Assembly: GCA_002163975.1 (NCBI GenBank)
Contig: CP019636.1
Location: forward strand, 5,769,501 to 5,833,500
Direction: 5' to 3'
DNA from: Nostocales cyanobacterium HT-58-2
GTDB taxonomy: Bacteria > Cyanobacteriota > Cyanobacteriia > Cyanobacteriales > Nostocaceae
Length of the DNA stretch: 64,000 bases
Positions 1-9,238 of the stretch are shown piece by piece (the stretch's first letter is position 1; the number at the start of each line of letters is the position of its first letter). Below the pieces are notes generated by a model. The model ran no database searches. It had not been told where the DNA came from and saw only the letters and a program-made list of their open reading frames with translations. The position numbers and the translations under genes are program-made.

Positions 1-705
1 TTTGCCATCGTTAGGGTCAAAGATTTTTTGCTGAATGTTGAAGAAGGGCAGTTGCTCAAAGTCACTTTCAGGCGCACCAAAAGGCAAAACTGTAAACTGC
101 TCTGGGCGTAAGTGTGGATAGCGTTGTTGTAAAGTTTGCGGGTAAGCTGGTGAAACACTAATCGCATGACCTACCTCACTGAGCGCCATAGGTTCCAGTA
201 GTTGTGCCTGCAATTGGGAAAACTTGTACTTCAGGCGTCCGCCTGGTGGAGCAGCGGCTCCCGGCTGCTTGTAGTAGTCACTCAACCATGGGTCTTGAAA
301 GTCTAGAACGTAAGGAATGCCAAAACGTTTATACCATCGCAAACCAAGAGCAATCACCATAAATACAGTGGTTGAGAAGTAGACGAGATCAAACTTTTTT
401 TGACGGAGTAGAGTATCGCCTGCTCTGAGCAAATAGGGAAAACATCGCAGTCCTAAGTTGCTTATGCCAAGATGGCGAGTTTGTTGAATGGATAGTGCTT
501 CTGTAAATGTCACCGGAATATGAGGGGGAACTGTTTTCAAAAGCAGAGGATCTTGGACTCCTTCAACGCATTTTGGTTGAACTGCAAGCACATGAGGTTC
601 CCAGCCAAACTCCTCAAAGTAAGGCAAAGACATTCGCACCCGTTGGTGATCAACAGCGTTAATGGGTGGAAAGTGAGGACTGATAATTAAAACTCTATAG
701 CTCAA
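1..705 (-). CDS. Glycosyltransferase, GT4-like, N-terminal part (runs off the left edge)
   Basis: The open frame of 235 codons has no stop and continues beyond base 1. I chose a TTG start at 705 because AAGGATT lies just upstream; no ATG is better placed. The product begins SYRVLIISPHFPPINAVDH, the usual first strand and loop of a GT-B glycosyltransferase, followed by a Rossmann-like donor region (FDLVYFSTTVF, VLDFQDPW, HAISVSP). The C-terminal sugar-nucleotide-binding half is outside the window, so the EX7E motif cannot be checked. It is the last visible gene of the minus-strand polysaccharide locus and starts 21 bp after the FkbM gene. Transfer of a sugar onto a lipid-linked intermediate in the cytoplasm is inferred; donor and acceptor are unknown. 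Confidence 0.75.
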   Translation of the reverse strand, partial: MSYRVLIISPHFPPINAVDHQRVRMSLPYFEEFGWEPHVLAVQPKCVEGVQDPLLLKTVPPHIPVTFTEALSIQQTRHLGISNLGLRCFPYLLRAGDTLLRQKKFDLVYFSTTVFMVIALGLRWYKRFGIPYVLDFQDPWLSDYYKQPGAAAPPGGRLKYKFSQLQAQLLEPMALSEVGHAISVSPAYPQTLQQRYPHLRPEQFTVLPFGAPESDFEQLPFFNIQQKIFDPNDGK

Positions 706-726
706 AGTATTGAATCCTTTAATGTC

Positions 727-1560
727 TTAATTAGGTAAGAAGAGTCCGTTGGTATGGCTGGGTAATTCGGTAGGAACATAGAGTTGATTGCCCTTAAACA
801 GATGGCAGCGATAGCCAAATGAGCTTAGATAGTGCCGAATTTTTTGACCATTGCTACCAGTTAATTCTGCGTATATAGCTTTGACACGTTGCTCTTTGAG
901 TAGGATTTCTGCTCCTTGCAATGCCGGAATTTCGTAGCCTTCTACATCTAAAATCCACAAATCCACAGTTTCGATAGAACGTACTGCCAATTCATCTGTT
1001 AAGCGCACTATATGAATCGTTTCACCCTCATTGTTAGAGATTTGATTCCAAGCACCATGACCATAATTTGCTCCTATTGTTTTAAGACATAGTCGCTCTG
1101 GGGATGCACCCAGACCTACTTGGAGAATTTCTACTGGTAGATGAGTATGAGTCGCTAGACATTCTTTTAACCACTCGGCTGCTTCTTGACCAGGTTCAAA
1201 TGCTAATATTTTGCCTTGTGGTACCCACTGAGCTACATACATTAACATTTGACCGATATTTGCTCCCGAATCGACAATAATCCCATTTGGAGGAATGAAT
1301 TTCCGCACCCAGTTGATAAATGACGCACCTTCATACTTGCCATAAACAATCCATCTGTGAGTCGGATTTGCTAAATCAAGCTTCCAAGGAATGCCAGCTC
1401 CGGTTTTTACCCAACAAATACCTTGGGACGCGATCGCTCTGCCAAAAAGGCGCTCACAAATTCCTAATTTATGAGGAAAATCAATGTTCTGTAACCATGA
1501 GAGAGGTAATTGAACATGATAAAAGTTTTGAGTCTGATGAGAAATATTTTTTATTATCAT
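727..1560 (-). CDS. FkbM family SAM-dependent methyltransferase
   Basis: 277 residues. The SAM-binding glycine motif is IIVDSGANIGQM (about residues 93-104), motif II is ILAFEPGQEAA, and the C-terminal FkbM signature is LWILDVEGYEIPALQGA. FkbM enzymes are O-methyltransferases; in exopolysaccharide loci they usually methylate sugar hydroxyls. Six base pairs separate it from the upstream glycosyltransferase gene and 21 bp from the next one, so it is very likely co-transcribed. I see no clear Shine-Dalgarno before the ATG at 1560. It is one of three FkbM genes in this locus, which suggests a heavily methylated glycan; which sugar each one modifies cannot be told. Confidence 0.85.
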   Translation of the reverse strand: MIIKNISHQTQNFYHVQLPLSWLQNIDFPHKLGICERLFGRAIASQGICWVKTGAGIPWKLDLANPTHRWIVYGKYEGASFINWVRKFIPPNGIIVDSGANIGQMLMYVAQWVPQGKILAFEPGQEAAEWLKECLATHTHLPVEILQVGLGASPERLCLKTIGANYGHGAWNQISNNEGETIHIVRLTDELAVRSIETVDLWILDVEGYEIPALQGAEILLKEQRVKAIYAELTGSNGQKIRHYLSSFGYRCHLFKGNQLYVPTELPSHTNGLFLPN

Positions 1561-1566
1561 TTTTTA

Positions 1567-2796
1567 TTAATGGATTGCTCGTTCAGTTACTCTCAAAAGA
1601 GTCTCTATTTGACTTTCCCAGTGAAATTTGTCTTTGGCAGCTTGCAAAGCTGCAGCTTTGGCAGCAATTAGCTTTTCTGGATTTTGTAGGAAATTGTTTA
1701 GAGCTTGAGTCAGTGCTTCTGGATGATTGCTAGGAATTAATTGACCAATTGCAGGCTGTTGGGAAAATATTTCTCTTTGACCAGCTGTATCAGTCGCAAT
1801 CACTGCTAAACCTGCTTGTAAATACTGAAAAAGCTTATTGCTGGTAGTAAACTGCTTATTCAAGCAATATGGAACTTCTAGTGCAAGACCTATATCATGT
1901 TCAGCAATGCGGGAAAGCAATTCGGCATTAGGAACAGTAGGATGAATGAATATGCGATCGCGCCACTGGGATGACAATTGTGGCTCCAACCACTGACGAG
2001 AGCTTTCAGGATAATGACCCCGTAGATGAATTTCTACTGGTGTTGTCAGGTGAGGTAGAGCTTGAAATAGAGTTTCTAATCCTCTTCCAGGTCCAATAGT
2101 TTGGGAAAACCAATGAATAGATGGGAGGCTAGGATTATGGCGATTATCGCGCTTTTGACGATCAATTTGTGCTCGTTCACTCCAAGGAAAAGTGTTGTAA
2201 ATGACTGTTGGTTTTGGTACCTGATAAGTTGCAGCCAGAGCTTCCGCCATCGCATGGGATGTCGTCAGGCAGTAGGTACACTCACGAGCAAGAAACTGTT
2301 CTAGAGCTTTTAGCTTAGCTATTGGACGAATGGCGCGAGCTGATAGAGAAAGGTCTTCTGAAAACCAATCCTCAAAGTCTACCCCCACTCGAAAGCCTTC
2401 ATCAAGCAACTGCTTACCTACCCATAGTCCAGCTTCGGAATGCACAATAATTAAGTCAGCACGAGCTTGACGAGCAGCCTTCAACATCAGTTTGGTTCCA
2501 TAACCCAAGAGTGCTGGTGAGAAGATGCCAAAACGTTGAAACTTTTCTTTGGCAAGACGTCCTTGGAGGCGGACACTCCAGTTTTTGAGGTGGTGAGTGG
2601 GTTGAAAATCAATAATTGGTTTAAACTTCCATTTCTTATTGATTATGAGGAGGCGATCACGTTTAACCATCTCTGGGTTGAACCAAAACCCACGCACAAC
2701 TACATCGTGTCCAGCATTGGCTAATGCGTCTGCTTCTTTTTGAGGACGAGGAGCTGTACAAAGATGGGCACCAATTAAAATCAAAATTTTTGCCAT
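1567..2796 (-). CDS. Glycosyltransferase, GT4-like
   Basis: 409 residues with a GT-B layout. The N-terminal strand is AKILILIGAHLC, followed by DALANAGHDVVVRGFW. The C-terminal donor-binding half includes IHWFSQTIGPGRGLETLF and NKLFQYLQAGLAVIATDTAG, the helix and loop that hold the nucleotide sugar in GT4 enzymes. A short linker QQPAIGQLIPSNHPEAL follows, then a C-terminal helix. It lies between two FkbM methyltransferase genes with gaps of 6 and 19 bp, so it belongs to the same minus-strand operon. It should add one sugar to the repeat unit in the cytoplasm; specificity is not readable. Confidence 0.85.
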   Translation of the reverse strand: MAKILILIGAHLCTAPRPQKEADALANAGHDVVVRGFWFNPEMVKRDRLLIINKKWKFKPIIDFQPTHHLKNWSVRLQGRLAKEKFQRFGIFSPALLGYGTKLMLKAARQARADLIIVHSEAGLWVGKQLLDEGFRVGVDFEDWFSEDLSLSARAIRPIAKLKALEQFLARECTYCLTTSHAMAEALAATYQVPKPTVIYNTFPWSERAQIDRQKRDNRHNPSLPSIHWFSQTIGPGRGLETLFQALPHLTTPVEIHLRGHYPESSRQWLEPQLSSQWRDRIFIHPTVPNAELLSRIAEHDIGLALEVPYCLNKQFTTSNKLFQYLQAGLAVIATDTAGQREIFSQQPAIGQLIPSNHPEALTQALNNFLQNPEKLIAAKAAALQAAKDKFHWESQIETLLRVTERAIH

Positions 2797-2815
2797 CTCT
2801 GTTGTTGAGAATTGC

Positions 2816-3670
2816 TCAGACTGTGACTGAATTTTTTTGACACCACCAATGTTCTTCGTGGTCTACAGATAGCACCATAATGTTATATCCAAACCCTTCG
2901 AGATATTCTTGAACATCTGCTACAGAATGCCCATAATTGGTTAATGCTGGTGGATGTACACTGATTAACAATTGTGGTGAAAGTTCTTGTAGCAAGTTTT
3001 GTGCCCCACGCAAAACCAGAAGTTCTGCGCCCTCAACATCACACTTCAACAATATCGGTCTAGTAAGAGAGCTTTCGGCAAACAATAGTCCATCTAAACT
3101 ATGGGTTGGAATAGTACTGTCCGTATTGCCATCAATGCAGATATAGGCAGTTGTGCCAGGATCGCCTGTGACAAGACTTGTGGATAATAATTCCTGTGTT
3201 CTTGCACGTGCAGCACTCAATCCCAAGCCGCTCAAATGCTTTTCTGAGGCAAAACCATGAACTAAAGAAAGACGCTTTCCACTGGCATACTGACACATCC
3301 GCTCATTAGCTTTTAAACTAGCTAAATCAGAGTCAAAGGCAACAACTTCTACTCGTTCGGAGGTAAATAGACCGACAACACTGAAAATACCAATAGCGCA
3401 GCCAACATCTAACAACACAGATGTTGGGTGTTTCTCAAGCCAATCAACCAGTGCTGCTACCGCTTCTGTTTCGTAGGATTCCCAATATCCTCCCGAGAAC
3501 TCTGGTGGTATTTGAACTTTACAACTCCCACCCACAGAAACAGCAATACCTTGACCACTTAAATTGAGCAATTGGTGATACGGTTTACGTAATATATCCC
3601 AGAGCCACTCTGCCTGTTCAATAACTGGAGTATGTCTAATTGACTGAGCAACAGTGCGAAATTTACTCAT
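2816..3670 (-). CDS. FkbM family SAM-dependent methyltransferase
   Basis: 284 residues. The SAM-binding motif LLDVGCAIGIFSVVG is near residue 107, motif II is VEVVAFDSDLASLKANE, and the FkbM signature is ILLKCDVEGAELLVLRGA. The start at 3670 is supported by AGAGG about 9 bases upstream. The N-terminal 80 residues, with a predicted beta-rich segment (GGSCKVQIPPEFSGGYW), precede the catalytic domain as in the other FkbM proteins here. It is probably an O-methyltransferase acting on a sugar of the exported polysaccharide, inferred from the family and the flanking glycosyltransferases. Confidence 0.85.
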   Translation of the reverse strand: MSKFRTVAQSIRHTPVIEQAEWLWDILRKPYHQLLNLSGQGIAVSVGGSCKVQIPPEFSGGYWESYETEAVAALVDWLEKHPTSVLLDVGCAIGIFSVVGLFTSERVEVVAFDSDLASLKANERMCQYASGKRLSLVHGFASEKHLSGLGLSAARARTQELLSTSLVTGDPGTTAYICIDGNTDSTIPTHSLDGLLFAESSLTRPILLKCDVEGAELLVLRGAQNLLQELSPQLLISVHPPALTNYGHSVADVQEYLEGFGYNIMVLSVDHEEHWWCQKNSVTV

Positions 3671-3720
3671 AGTTTTGAGCCTCTTTGATGTCCACCAATT
3701 AAGATAAGAAAATGTGCTAT

Positions 3721-4710
3721 CTAAGTTAAACTCTCCTGAACTTTGTCCAAAATTTCTAGATAATTGCTAGCGCACTTTTCTAAAGAGAGGTTCTCGATAA
3801 TGTAGTCGCGAGGGGCAAATTGCTGAGTGTTAAGTTTATCTAGAAATTCTTCCAACTTCACAGGAAATTCGCTCATGTCTTTGAACTTAACACCACAGCG
3901 ACTATCCCAATACGGAACTGAACTCACGGGAGCATACTTTGCCTTGTTAGGAAAGTAAAATGGGTCTTGCCAATAACCCCCTCGATCCCAAGCTAAGATA
4001 GGAACTCCACAGGCAAGAGTCTGTTGATATGCAATTCCCTGAGTTTCATGTTCACACAGAAAAATCATTCCTCGGCTTCTAGCAACTAGAGAGTGAAATT
4101 CCTCTTCTCGATAAAAACCATAACGAATCACTGTTGTTTTTAAGCCAAGTTGTTCTAAACAAAATTTAATGGGAGAAATGACTTCTTTCTCATAGAACTC
4201 ATGTTTCCATCGCACTTTATCGTAAAGCAAAATGTCAATATCTTTGTACTCAACTGGTAATGGTGTCCATGTATTTGTGTCTATTCCCACAGCCCAAGAA
4301 AGGACATGGTTCCCGTAATAAGGTTCACACATCTGCCTCATCCATTCTCCTGGAACCAGAATTTTCTGAACTGGTAAACGCTCTAAAAGCTTTGGATCAT
4401 CACAGGGATGTGAGAAAACTGCTGCACCAAATAAAATAGGATTTTCCCATTTCATTTTGTCTAAAACGTGGGGCTTACCAATAATACAAGCGACTTCTTC
4501 AGGATGTCGTTGAATATATCGATAATTATTGACTCGATAAGGAACATTAAGTTGATCTAATCCTGTACAAAGGTTGAGAAAAACTCGCTGTTGTCCTCCT
4601 ATTTTGGGCTTGCCACGAACAATACGGCGGATAACGCGGCGTGGATAGCGATCTAATGGCAGCCAGCGATCGCCCTCTGGTTCTTCATAAAAGAGATTAA
4701 GGAACTTCAT
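3721..4710 (-). CDS. Glycosyltransferase (GT-B fold, GT4-like)
   Basis: 329 residues from the ATG at 4710. The frame is open upstream to 4755, but ATG 4710 has AGGAGA at 4721-4726 and avoids overlapping the previous gene, which ends at 4734. The protein starts MKFLNLFYEEPEGDRWLP and has IGGQQRVFLNLCTGLDQLNV, a common N-terminal turn in glycosyltransferases. The C-terminal half shows EHETQGIAYQQTLACGVPIL, matching the E-rich donor-binding loop and the following helix of GT-B enzymes. It sits between two FkbM genes. A role in adding a sugar to the surface polysaccharide is inferred from the fold and context. Confidence 0.75.
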   Translation of the reverse strand: MKFLNLFYEEPEGDRWLPLDRYPRRVIRRIVRGKPKIGGQQRVFLNLCTGLDQLNVPYRVNNYRYIQRHPEEVACIIGKPHVLDKMKWENPILFGAAVFSHPCDDPKLLERLPVQKILVPGEWMRQMCEPYYGNHVLSWAVGIDTNTWTPLPVEYKDIDILLYDKVRWKHEFYEKEVISPIKFCLEQLGLKTTVIRYGFYREEEFHSLVARSRGMIFLCEHETQGIAYQQTLACGVPILAWDRGGYWQDPFYFPNKAKYAPVSSVPYWDSRCGVKFKDMSEFPVKLEEFLDKLNTQQFAPRDYIIENLSLEKCASNYLEILDKVQESLT

Positions 4711-4733
4711 GATGCCTAATTCTCCTGTTAACA

Positions 4734-5531
4734 CTACTTGCGAACGAGTAACCACGTTCCCGGTAATTGCTGAGGAGGAGCAAAACCCCAGCGTTGTGCC
4801 AGTACAAAAAGATCCAATTCATCGTATCCTTCGTGGCATTCAATGCAAATGGCATCAATGCTACTCAACCACTCACAACGTTCCTTCAAAAGGATAGCTT
4901 CGTAGCCTTCAATATCAACCTTAAGTAAACCAATTCGTTTCCAACCTAACTCTTTAAGCAAGGTTGGTATGCTAACAGCTTCTACATCTACAGTTTGACC
5001 GCTGAAAACTTCCCCATAGGAAATACCTGCGACTTTGTGACCATAATCGTGTGGTGCTAGTTGCATCTGAATAGGACCATCCTCGACTGCGATCGCTGCG
5101 GGGAAAACCTTAGCTTTGATTGCATTCAATTCAAAGTTTTTTTGGAGGATATCTAAATTATTTGATACAGGTTCAACACAGGCAATTTCAGCTAGTGGAT
5201 ACTTACGGGCAAAAAAAATTGCTGTGAATCCTACGTTGGCTCCTAAGTCTAGAATCGTCTGTGGTTGAGATGGTAAAAGAAAATCATAGTAATGATGGTC
5301 AAAGACTTCGCTAAAAATAAACGCATCAGAGCCTTTGTTGCTGCGAACCACAACTTCAATATTATTGACAGGTGAAGTGTAGCAAAAAGAAATTTGATGA
5401 TTAGCTTTTGTCCAGGGTTTCAAAAAGCGTTTGTCACAATACAGCCATAACAAGAATCTCCATCTATCATACCAACTTGGACAAATTTGCAAACTGTGAC
5501 GGATATTGCGAAACAGAGCAACGGGATTCAT
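4734..5531 (-). CDS. FkbM family SAM-dependent methyltransferase
   Basis: 265 residues. The SAM-binding motif is TILDLGANVGFTAIFFA, motif II is IACVEPVSNN, and the FkbM signature is GLLKVDIEGYEAILL. The C-terminal WGFAPPQQLPGTWLLVRK ends close to the next gene. The N-terminal stretch VNNIEVVVRSNKGSDAFIF resembles the substrate-side strand seen in many cyanobacterial FkbM enzymes. It is the third member of the family in 5 kb. It probably methylates a hydroxyl of a glycan sugar; this is family knowledge plus context, not visible chemistry. Confidence 0.85.
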   Translation of the reverse strand: MNPVALFRNIRHSLQICPSWYDRWRFLLWLYCDKRFLKPWTKANHQISFCYTSPVNNIEVVVRSNKGSDAFIFSEVFDHHYYDFLLPSQPQTILDLGANVGFTAIFFARKYPLAEIACVEPVSNNLDILQKNFELNAIKAKVFPAAIAVEDGPIQMQLAPHDYGHKVAGISYGEVFSGQTVDVEAVSIPTLLKELGWKRIGLLKVDIEGYEAILLKERCEWLSSIDAICIECHEGYDELDLFVLAQRWGFAPPQQLPGTWLLVRK

Positions 5532-5555
5532 AAGTTTACATATACCATCTAAAAT

Positions 5556-6506
5556 TTATAAATAAGTTAGTGGTCTTTTCAATAACTTCAACAGCATAAA
5601 AGCCCCTTGATGACCCAATAGAGTTGATGCAATCCCTGCTATTTTTGACTTACTGAGACGAAATCCAGGCTCTACTTGATAAAGGCGATATATATTCTCT
5701 TTAAACAAATCCTGCTGAGCCATAAATAGGGAGCGAGCCGTATAATTATAGACCTTTGCTAATGCATGACAACGGTTTTTTGTCAATCCACCGTTTGCTT
5801 TCCAGAATGCTTCTACCTGACAAGCATTGCGATAGACATCTTCGACAAATTTTAGAGGATTGCGTTTGGATAAACTATTAGATTTGTGAACTCGATAATC
5901 AGCTCCTACTCCTGGCACGTAGACAAACTTTGCAGACATTAAAGCTGCATCTAATAAAAAACGAGCGTCTTGAATAATAGGCAATGATTCGTTCCATTTT
6001 CCAATAGCGTTTACAATCTGGCGACGGTAGAGAACAGCTGCCGGTGGTGCCCAAAAGTCAGTTAACAGAGCAATTTGGGGGTCAGAATGTACGTCTTCAA
6101 TTTTTCGAGCGATGACGGCACCTAGTAAAAATTCGCCTTTTTCATTCTCCTCAAGGCGTTGCCAATCTGAGTAAGCCACATCAGCGCCGCTAGCTTCCAA
6201 AGCATTCACTCTACGTTCTAAAGCATCCGGTCGTAACAAATCATCGGCATCGAGATACTGAATAAACTGACCCTGAGCTAATTCTGTTCCCCGGTTACGA
6301 GCAATGCTAGCTCCTTGGTTTGGACCAAACTTAAATTTAACTCTTGACCCAAAAGACTTAATAACCTCTGCTGTAGAATCTGTTGAGCCATCATCAATTA
6401 AAATAATTTCATAGTCTGTTAGAGTCTGTCGTAAAATACTCTCAACAGTTTCAGTAAGAAACTGCTCGGCATTATAGCAAGGAATGACAATAGAAATAAG
6501 AGGCAT
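5556..6506 (-). CDS. Glycosyltransferase family 2
   Basis: 316 residues with a GT-A domain at the N terminus: ISIVIPCYNAEQFLTETV, then EIILIDDGSTDSTAEVI, then the metal-binding D-x-D region in QYLDADDLLRP (about residues 83-93). The acceptor region includes FWAPPAAVLYRR and a C-terminal helical tail. GT2 enzymes of this shape transfer a sugar with inversion from a nucleotide donor at the cytoplasmic membrane face. It follows the GT4 gene at 6516 by 9 bp and is followed by an FkbM gene after 24 bp, so it lies within the same transcription unit. Confidence 0.88.
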   Translation of the reverse strand: MPLISIVIPCYNAEQFLTETVESILRQTLTDYEIILIDDGSTDSTAEVIKSFGSRVKFKFGPNQGASIARNRGTELAQGQFIQYLDADDLLRPDALERRVNALEASGADVAYSDWQRLEENEKGEFLLGAVIARKIEDVHSDPQIALLTDFWAPPAAVLYRRQIVNAIGKWNESLPIIQDARFLLDAALMSAKFVYVPGVGADYRVHKSNSLSKRNPLKFVEDVYRNACQVEAFWKANGGLTKNRCHALAKVYNYTARSLFMAQQDLFKENIYRLYQVEPGFRLSKSKIAGIASTLLGHQGAFMLLKLLKRPLTYL

Positions 6507-6515
6507 AGAACGTAT

Positions 6516-7847
6516 CTAAAATTTCAAGATATCTTGGTACAAATTTGCCATTTCTAATGCCACAGAATTCATAGTCCGAACAGGTTTGATTCCTTGGCGT
6601 AACTTTGCCAATAAAGCTCGGTCTGTGGCAAAAAGAGCAATTGCTTTGCTCCAGGCTGATACATCTTCGGCAGGCACTAGCCAGCCATTGACCCCGTGCT
6701 GAACTAACTCGGCAATTCCTCCTAAGTTAGAACCCAAAATAGGGGTTCCCACAGCTTGCGCTTCTAGCACAACCAATGGACCTGTTTCTAACCACTGAGA
6801 AGGCACAGCCAGGAGATCTAAATCTGCCAGTGTAGAGAAAACAGCATCTCGTTGTACAGGTTGCTTAAAGTGAATGCGAGGGTCATTGGCTGCGAGATCC
6901 AGCACCTCTTGTTGATAAGTTCGCGGGTCCCCCTGTGGTAATGTATAAATGATCAGTTCCACCGACACATCTTTTGGTAAATTACGGACTGCTTCTACCA
7001 AGATATGCAGCCCTTTGACTCCATTCCATCGTCCTAAGAATCCAAGTCTAAGGGGAGCACAATCTTCAACTTTTTCCTGAACTTTCAGCGGTAAACTTAA
7101 GGCTGTTGAACCGACACCTTGGCGACACAAAACTAATTTGCTCTGAGGTACTCCGTTAATGACTAAAGCTTCGTACAGCCACTGGCAGACAGCAACAACC
7201 CGATCAGCTAAAGCTACTATCTCCTGTAAACGATTTTGATGTAAGGTCACTAAAGCTGGTGTGGCTACTGCTGTAGCCAGACGTAGACCCGGAAAAGATG
7301 ACTCAGCGATGGTGCTTAAAGCCAAGGGAGTTCTGGACAACAAACCAGCCATGCTTGCTGGTAGACCTCGTGCAATACCCCAACAAGTCCCACAACGTAC
7401 TTGCTCAACGTGTCCATCACAGACTGTCTGCCCATTTAGTAACATTGAGCCACGCAAACATATATTTTCAGGGACATGGACAGTAACCACTGTTGCCATA
7501 CCCAACTTCTTCGCCTGTCGCAAATGGTGTATGCTACAACCAGTCACAAAGGAGTGTTGATGGTAAATGTCAGCATTCTGGTTTGCTAACCACTGGGCAA
7601 AAGAGTCGAAGCCACCATGAGGAGAGTGACCACGAATTTGGTCTAGAGTTGGGTAAGGGAAGTTGGGATAACGATAAACTTGGCTACCGTTGTGGCTGTA
7701 GGAGCTTTCATAGTCTCCACTGGAAGGAGCTGCTACTGTACTTTGAACTCTGTAAGTCTTGAGTTCTTGAGCTAACCCGTTAACATATACTTCTGTTCCA
7801 CCAGAAAATTCCGGGAAGTACCAACCTAGGGTATGAATGACTTTCAT
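6516..7847 (-). CDS. Glycosyltransferase family 4
   Basis: 443 residues, a full-length GT-B enzyme. The N terminus reads VIHTLGWYFPEFSGGTEVYV, with the glycine-rich loop that opens many GT4 enzymes. The donor domain begins RLGFLGRWNGVKGLHILVEA. The retaining-transferase EX7E motif is intact in WLETGPLVVLEAQAVGTP, followed by GGIAELVQHGVNGWLV. A cysteine-containing segment (ICLRG..VCDGHVEQVRCGTCWG) recalls GT4 proteins with a small metal-binding insert; that reading is tentative. It belongs to the polysaccharide locus, 9 bp before the GT2 gene. Confidence 0.88.
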   Translation of the reverse strand: MKVIHTLGWYFPEFSGGTEVYVNGLAQELKTYRVQSTVAAPSSGDYESSYSHNGSQVYRYPNFPYPTLDQIRGHSPHGGFDSFAQWLANQNADIYHQHSFVTGCSIHHLRQAKKLGMATVVTVHVPENICLRGSMLLNGQTVCDGHVEQVRCGTCWGIARGLPASMAGLLSRTPLALSTIAESSFPGLRLATAVATPALVTLHQNRLQEIVALADRVVAVCQWLYEALVINGVPQSKLVLCRQGVGSTALSLPLKVQEKVEDCAPLRLGFLGRWNGVKGLHILVEAVRNLPKDVSVELIIYTLPQGDPRTYQQEVLDLAANDPRIHFKQPVQRDAVFSTLADLDLLAVPSQWLETGPLVVLEAQAVGTPILGSNLGGIAELVQHGVNGWLVPAEDVSAWSKAIALFATDRALLAKLRQGIKPVRTMNSVALEMANLYQDILKF

Positions 7848-7969
7848 ATAAAACTATAAAAACTTTCTTTTATGATTACTTATTAAAAACGTGCTCCATA
7901 GTAGTAGGAAATCATAAGCAAGATTAAAAATACTTTCTTCATTAAAATTTATTGTAAACTCTGATAATT

Positions 7970-9040
7970 TTATTGCCTAATCAATAATAATTTCATAACT
8001 GTTTGGGGAAGCATGAGTTTAATAATGAGTTTCAATGTACTAGCATAGAAGATAATGGTAGGGCAAAAAAATACGGATTTTATTAACCAGTGAATTGCTG
8101 CTAGCCTATTTCCATTTGAATATTCAAATATTCCACGTTTAAGCAGAACGACAGCATAAAACCATCTCAAGCTTAACTTATTTCTGAGTCTGGCAATTGG
8201 TTTTAGACATTTCTGATATTTTTGAATAACATTTCTTACTTCTGCCATAGCAATAACATTATTCTTCCATGTTTTAGCATCATTATGATGTCTCATTTTT
8301 GAGAAACACTTTGGTATGTAGTCAAGGGAATATGACATTCTTATACGAAGCCAAAAATCTAAGTCCATTGCATAGGATAAGGAAATATTTAAACCATGTA
8401 ATTTATGCAAAACATCTTGACTAAAAAATACAGAAGGTTGCGCTAAATATTTATCATGATGATAGTCAAGTAAATCTTGAAATGAATAGTTTTCTGCTTT
8501 TACATAATATTCTAAAGTTTCTACGCCTTCTTCTTTGGCAATAAAAAAATATCCATCTCCAGTTAGAAAATGACAATTAGGATTATCACTCCAAAATTGC
8601 CCAACTTCCAGCAGAGTGTTTTGACAAAAAACATCATCAGAGTTAAGCCAAGCGTAAATCTTTCCTGTAGCTTTCTGAAAACCTTTGTTTATAGCATCTG
8701 ACTGTCCTCCATCCTTCTCACTGACATAGTGGGCAAGCCATTGTGCATACTTTTCTATAATTTCGACAGAATTATCAGTTGACCCACCATCAATAATAAT
8801 GTATTCCAAATTTGGATAGCCCTGAAGCAGCACTGAACGCATGGTTTCCTCCAAAAATTGACCGTAGTTATAGTTGGGCGTCACGATACTAATGCGAGGA
8901 TAGTCAGAACCATCAGTTATCTGCTTCAATAGTTGCGAACTTTGTTCTGTCCAGGGCCAACCAGTTTTGCCGGGTGGGGGTGAGGGTAAGTCATCTAAAG
9001 TAAGTGGTTTAGTAATAAGTGGCATGGGTGAAATTGTCAA
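7970..9040 (-). CDS. Glycosyltransferase family 2
   Basis: 356 residues. The GT-A domain starts after a proline-rich leader (LPSPPPGKTGWPW) with RISIVTPNYNYGQFLEETM, then EYIIIDGGSTDNSVEII, then DGGQSDAINKGF and WLNSDDVF, which are the nucleotide-binding and D-x-D-like elements. The C-terminal 100 residues are basic and hydrophobic (WFYAVVLLKRGIFEY, IKSVFFCPTIIFYA) and probably lie against the membrane. It is separated by 122 bp from the downstream GT4 gene and by 198 bp from the upstream one, so it may have its own promoter. Acceptor unknown. Confidence 0.87.
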   Translation of the reverse strand: MTISPMPLITKPLTLDDLPSPPPGKTGWPWTEQSSQLLKQITDGSDYPRISIVTPNYNYGQFLEETMRSVLLQGYPNLEYIIIDGGSTDNSVEIIEKYAQWLAHYVSEKDGGQSDAINKGFQKATGKIYAWLNSDDVFCQNTLLEVGQFWSDNPNCHFLTGDGYFFIAKEEGVETLEYYVKAENYSFQDLLDYHHDKYLAQPSVFFSQDVLHKLHGLNISLSYAMDLDFWLRIRMSYSLDYIPKCFSKMRHHNDAKTWKNNVIAMAEVRNVIQKYQKCLKPIARLRNKLSLRWFYAVVLLKRGIFEYSNGNRLAAIHWLIKSVFFCPTIIFYASTLKLIIKLMLPQTVMKLLLIRQ

Positions 9041-9238
9041 ATGTTAATTACTTTTTATATGCGTTCTTTATTTGTTTAAGAATGTAATTCTCTGAAGCAG
9101 ATAGTTTACACTTGCCCCTTATTTTGTCTGTTTAGTACTTTCTGATATAGTAGTTTGATGTTAGAGTATTCAGCGAGGGCGATCGCCCCAAGGGACACTG
9201 CACTACGAATACAATCGTGCAAACTCTTATCTTTGCCA

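Noticed and set aside
1320..1733. 137-codon plus-strand frame
   Set aside because: It is antisense across the junction of two well-supported minus-strand genes (FkbM and GT4).
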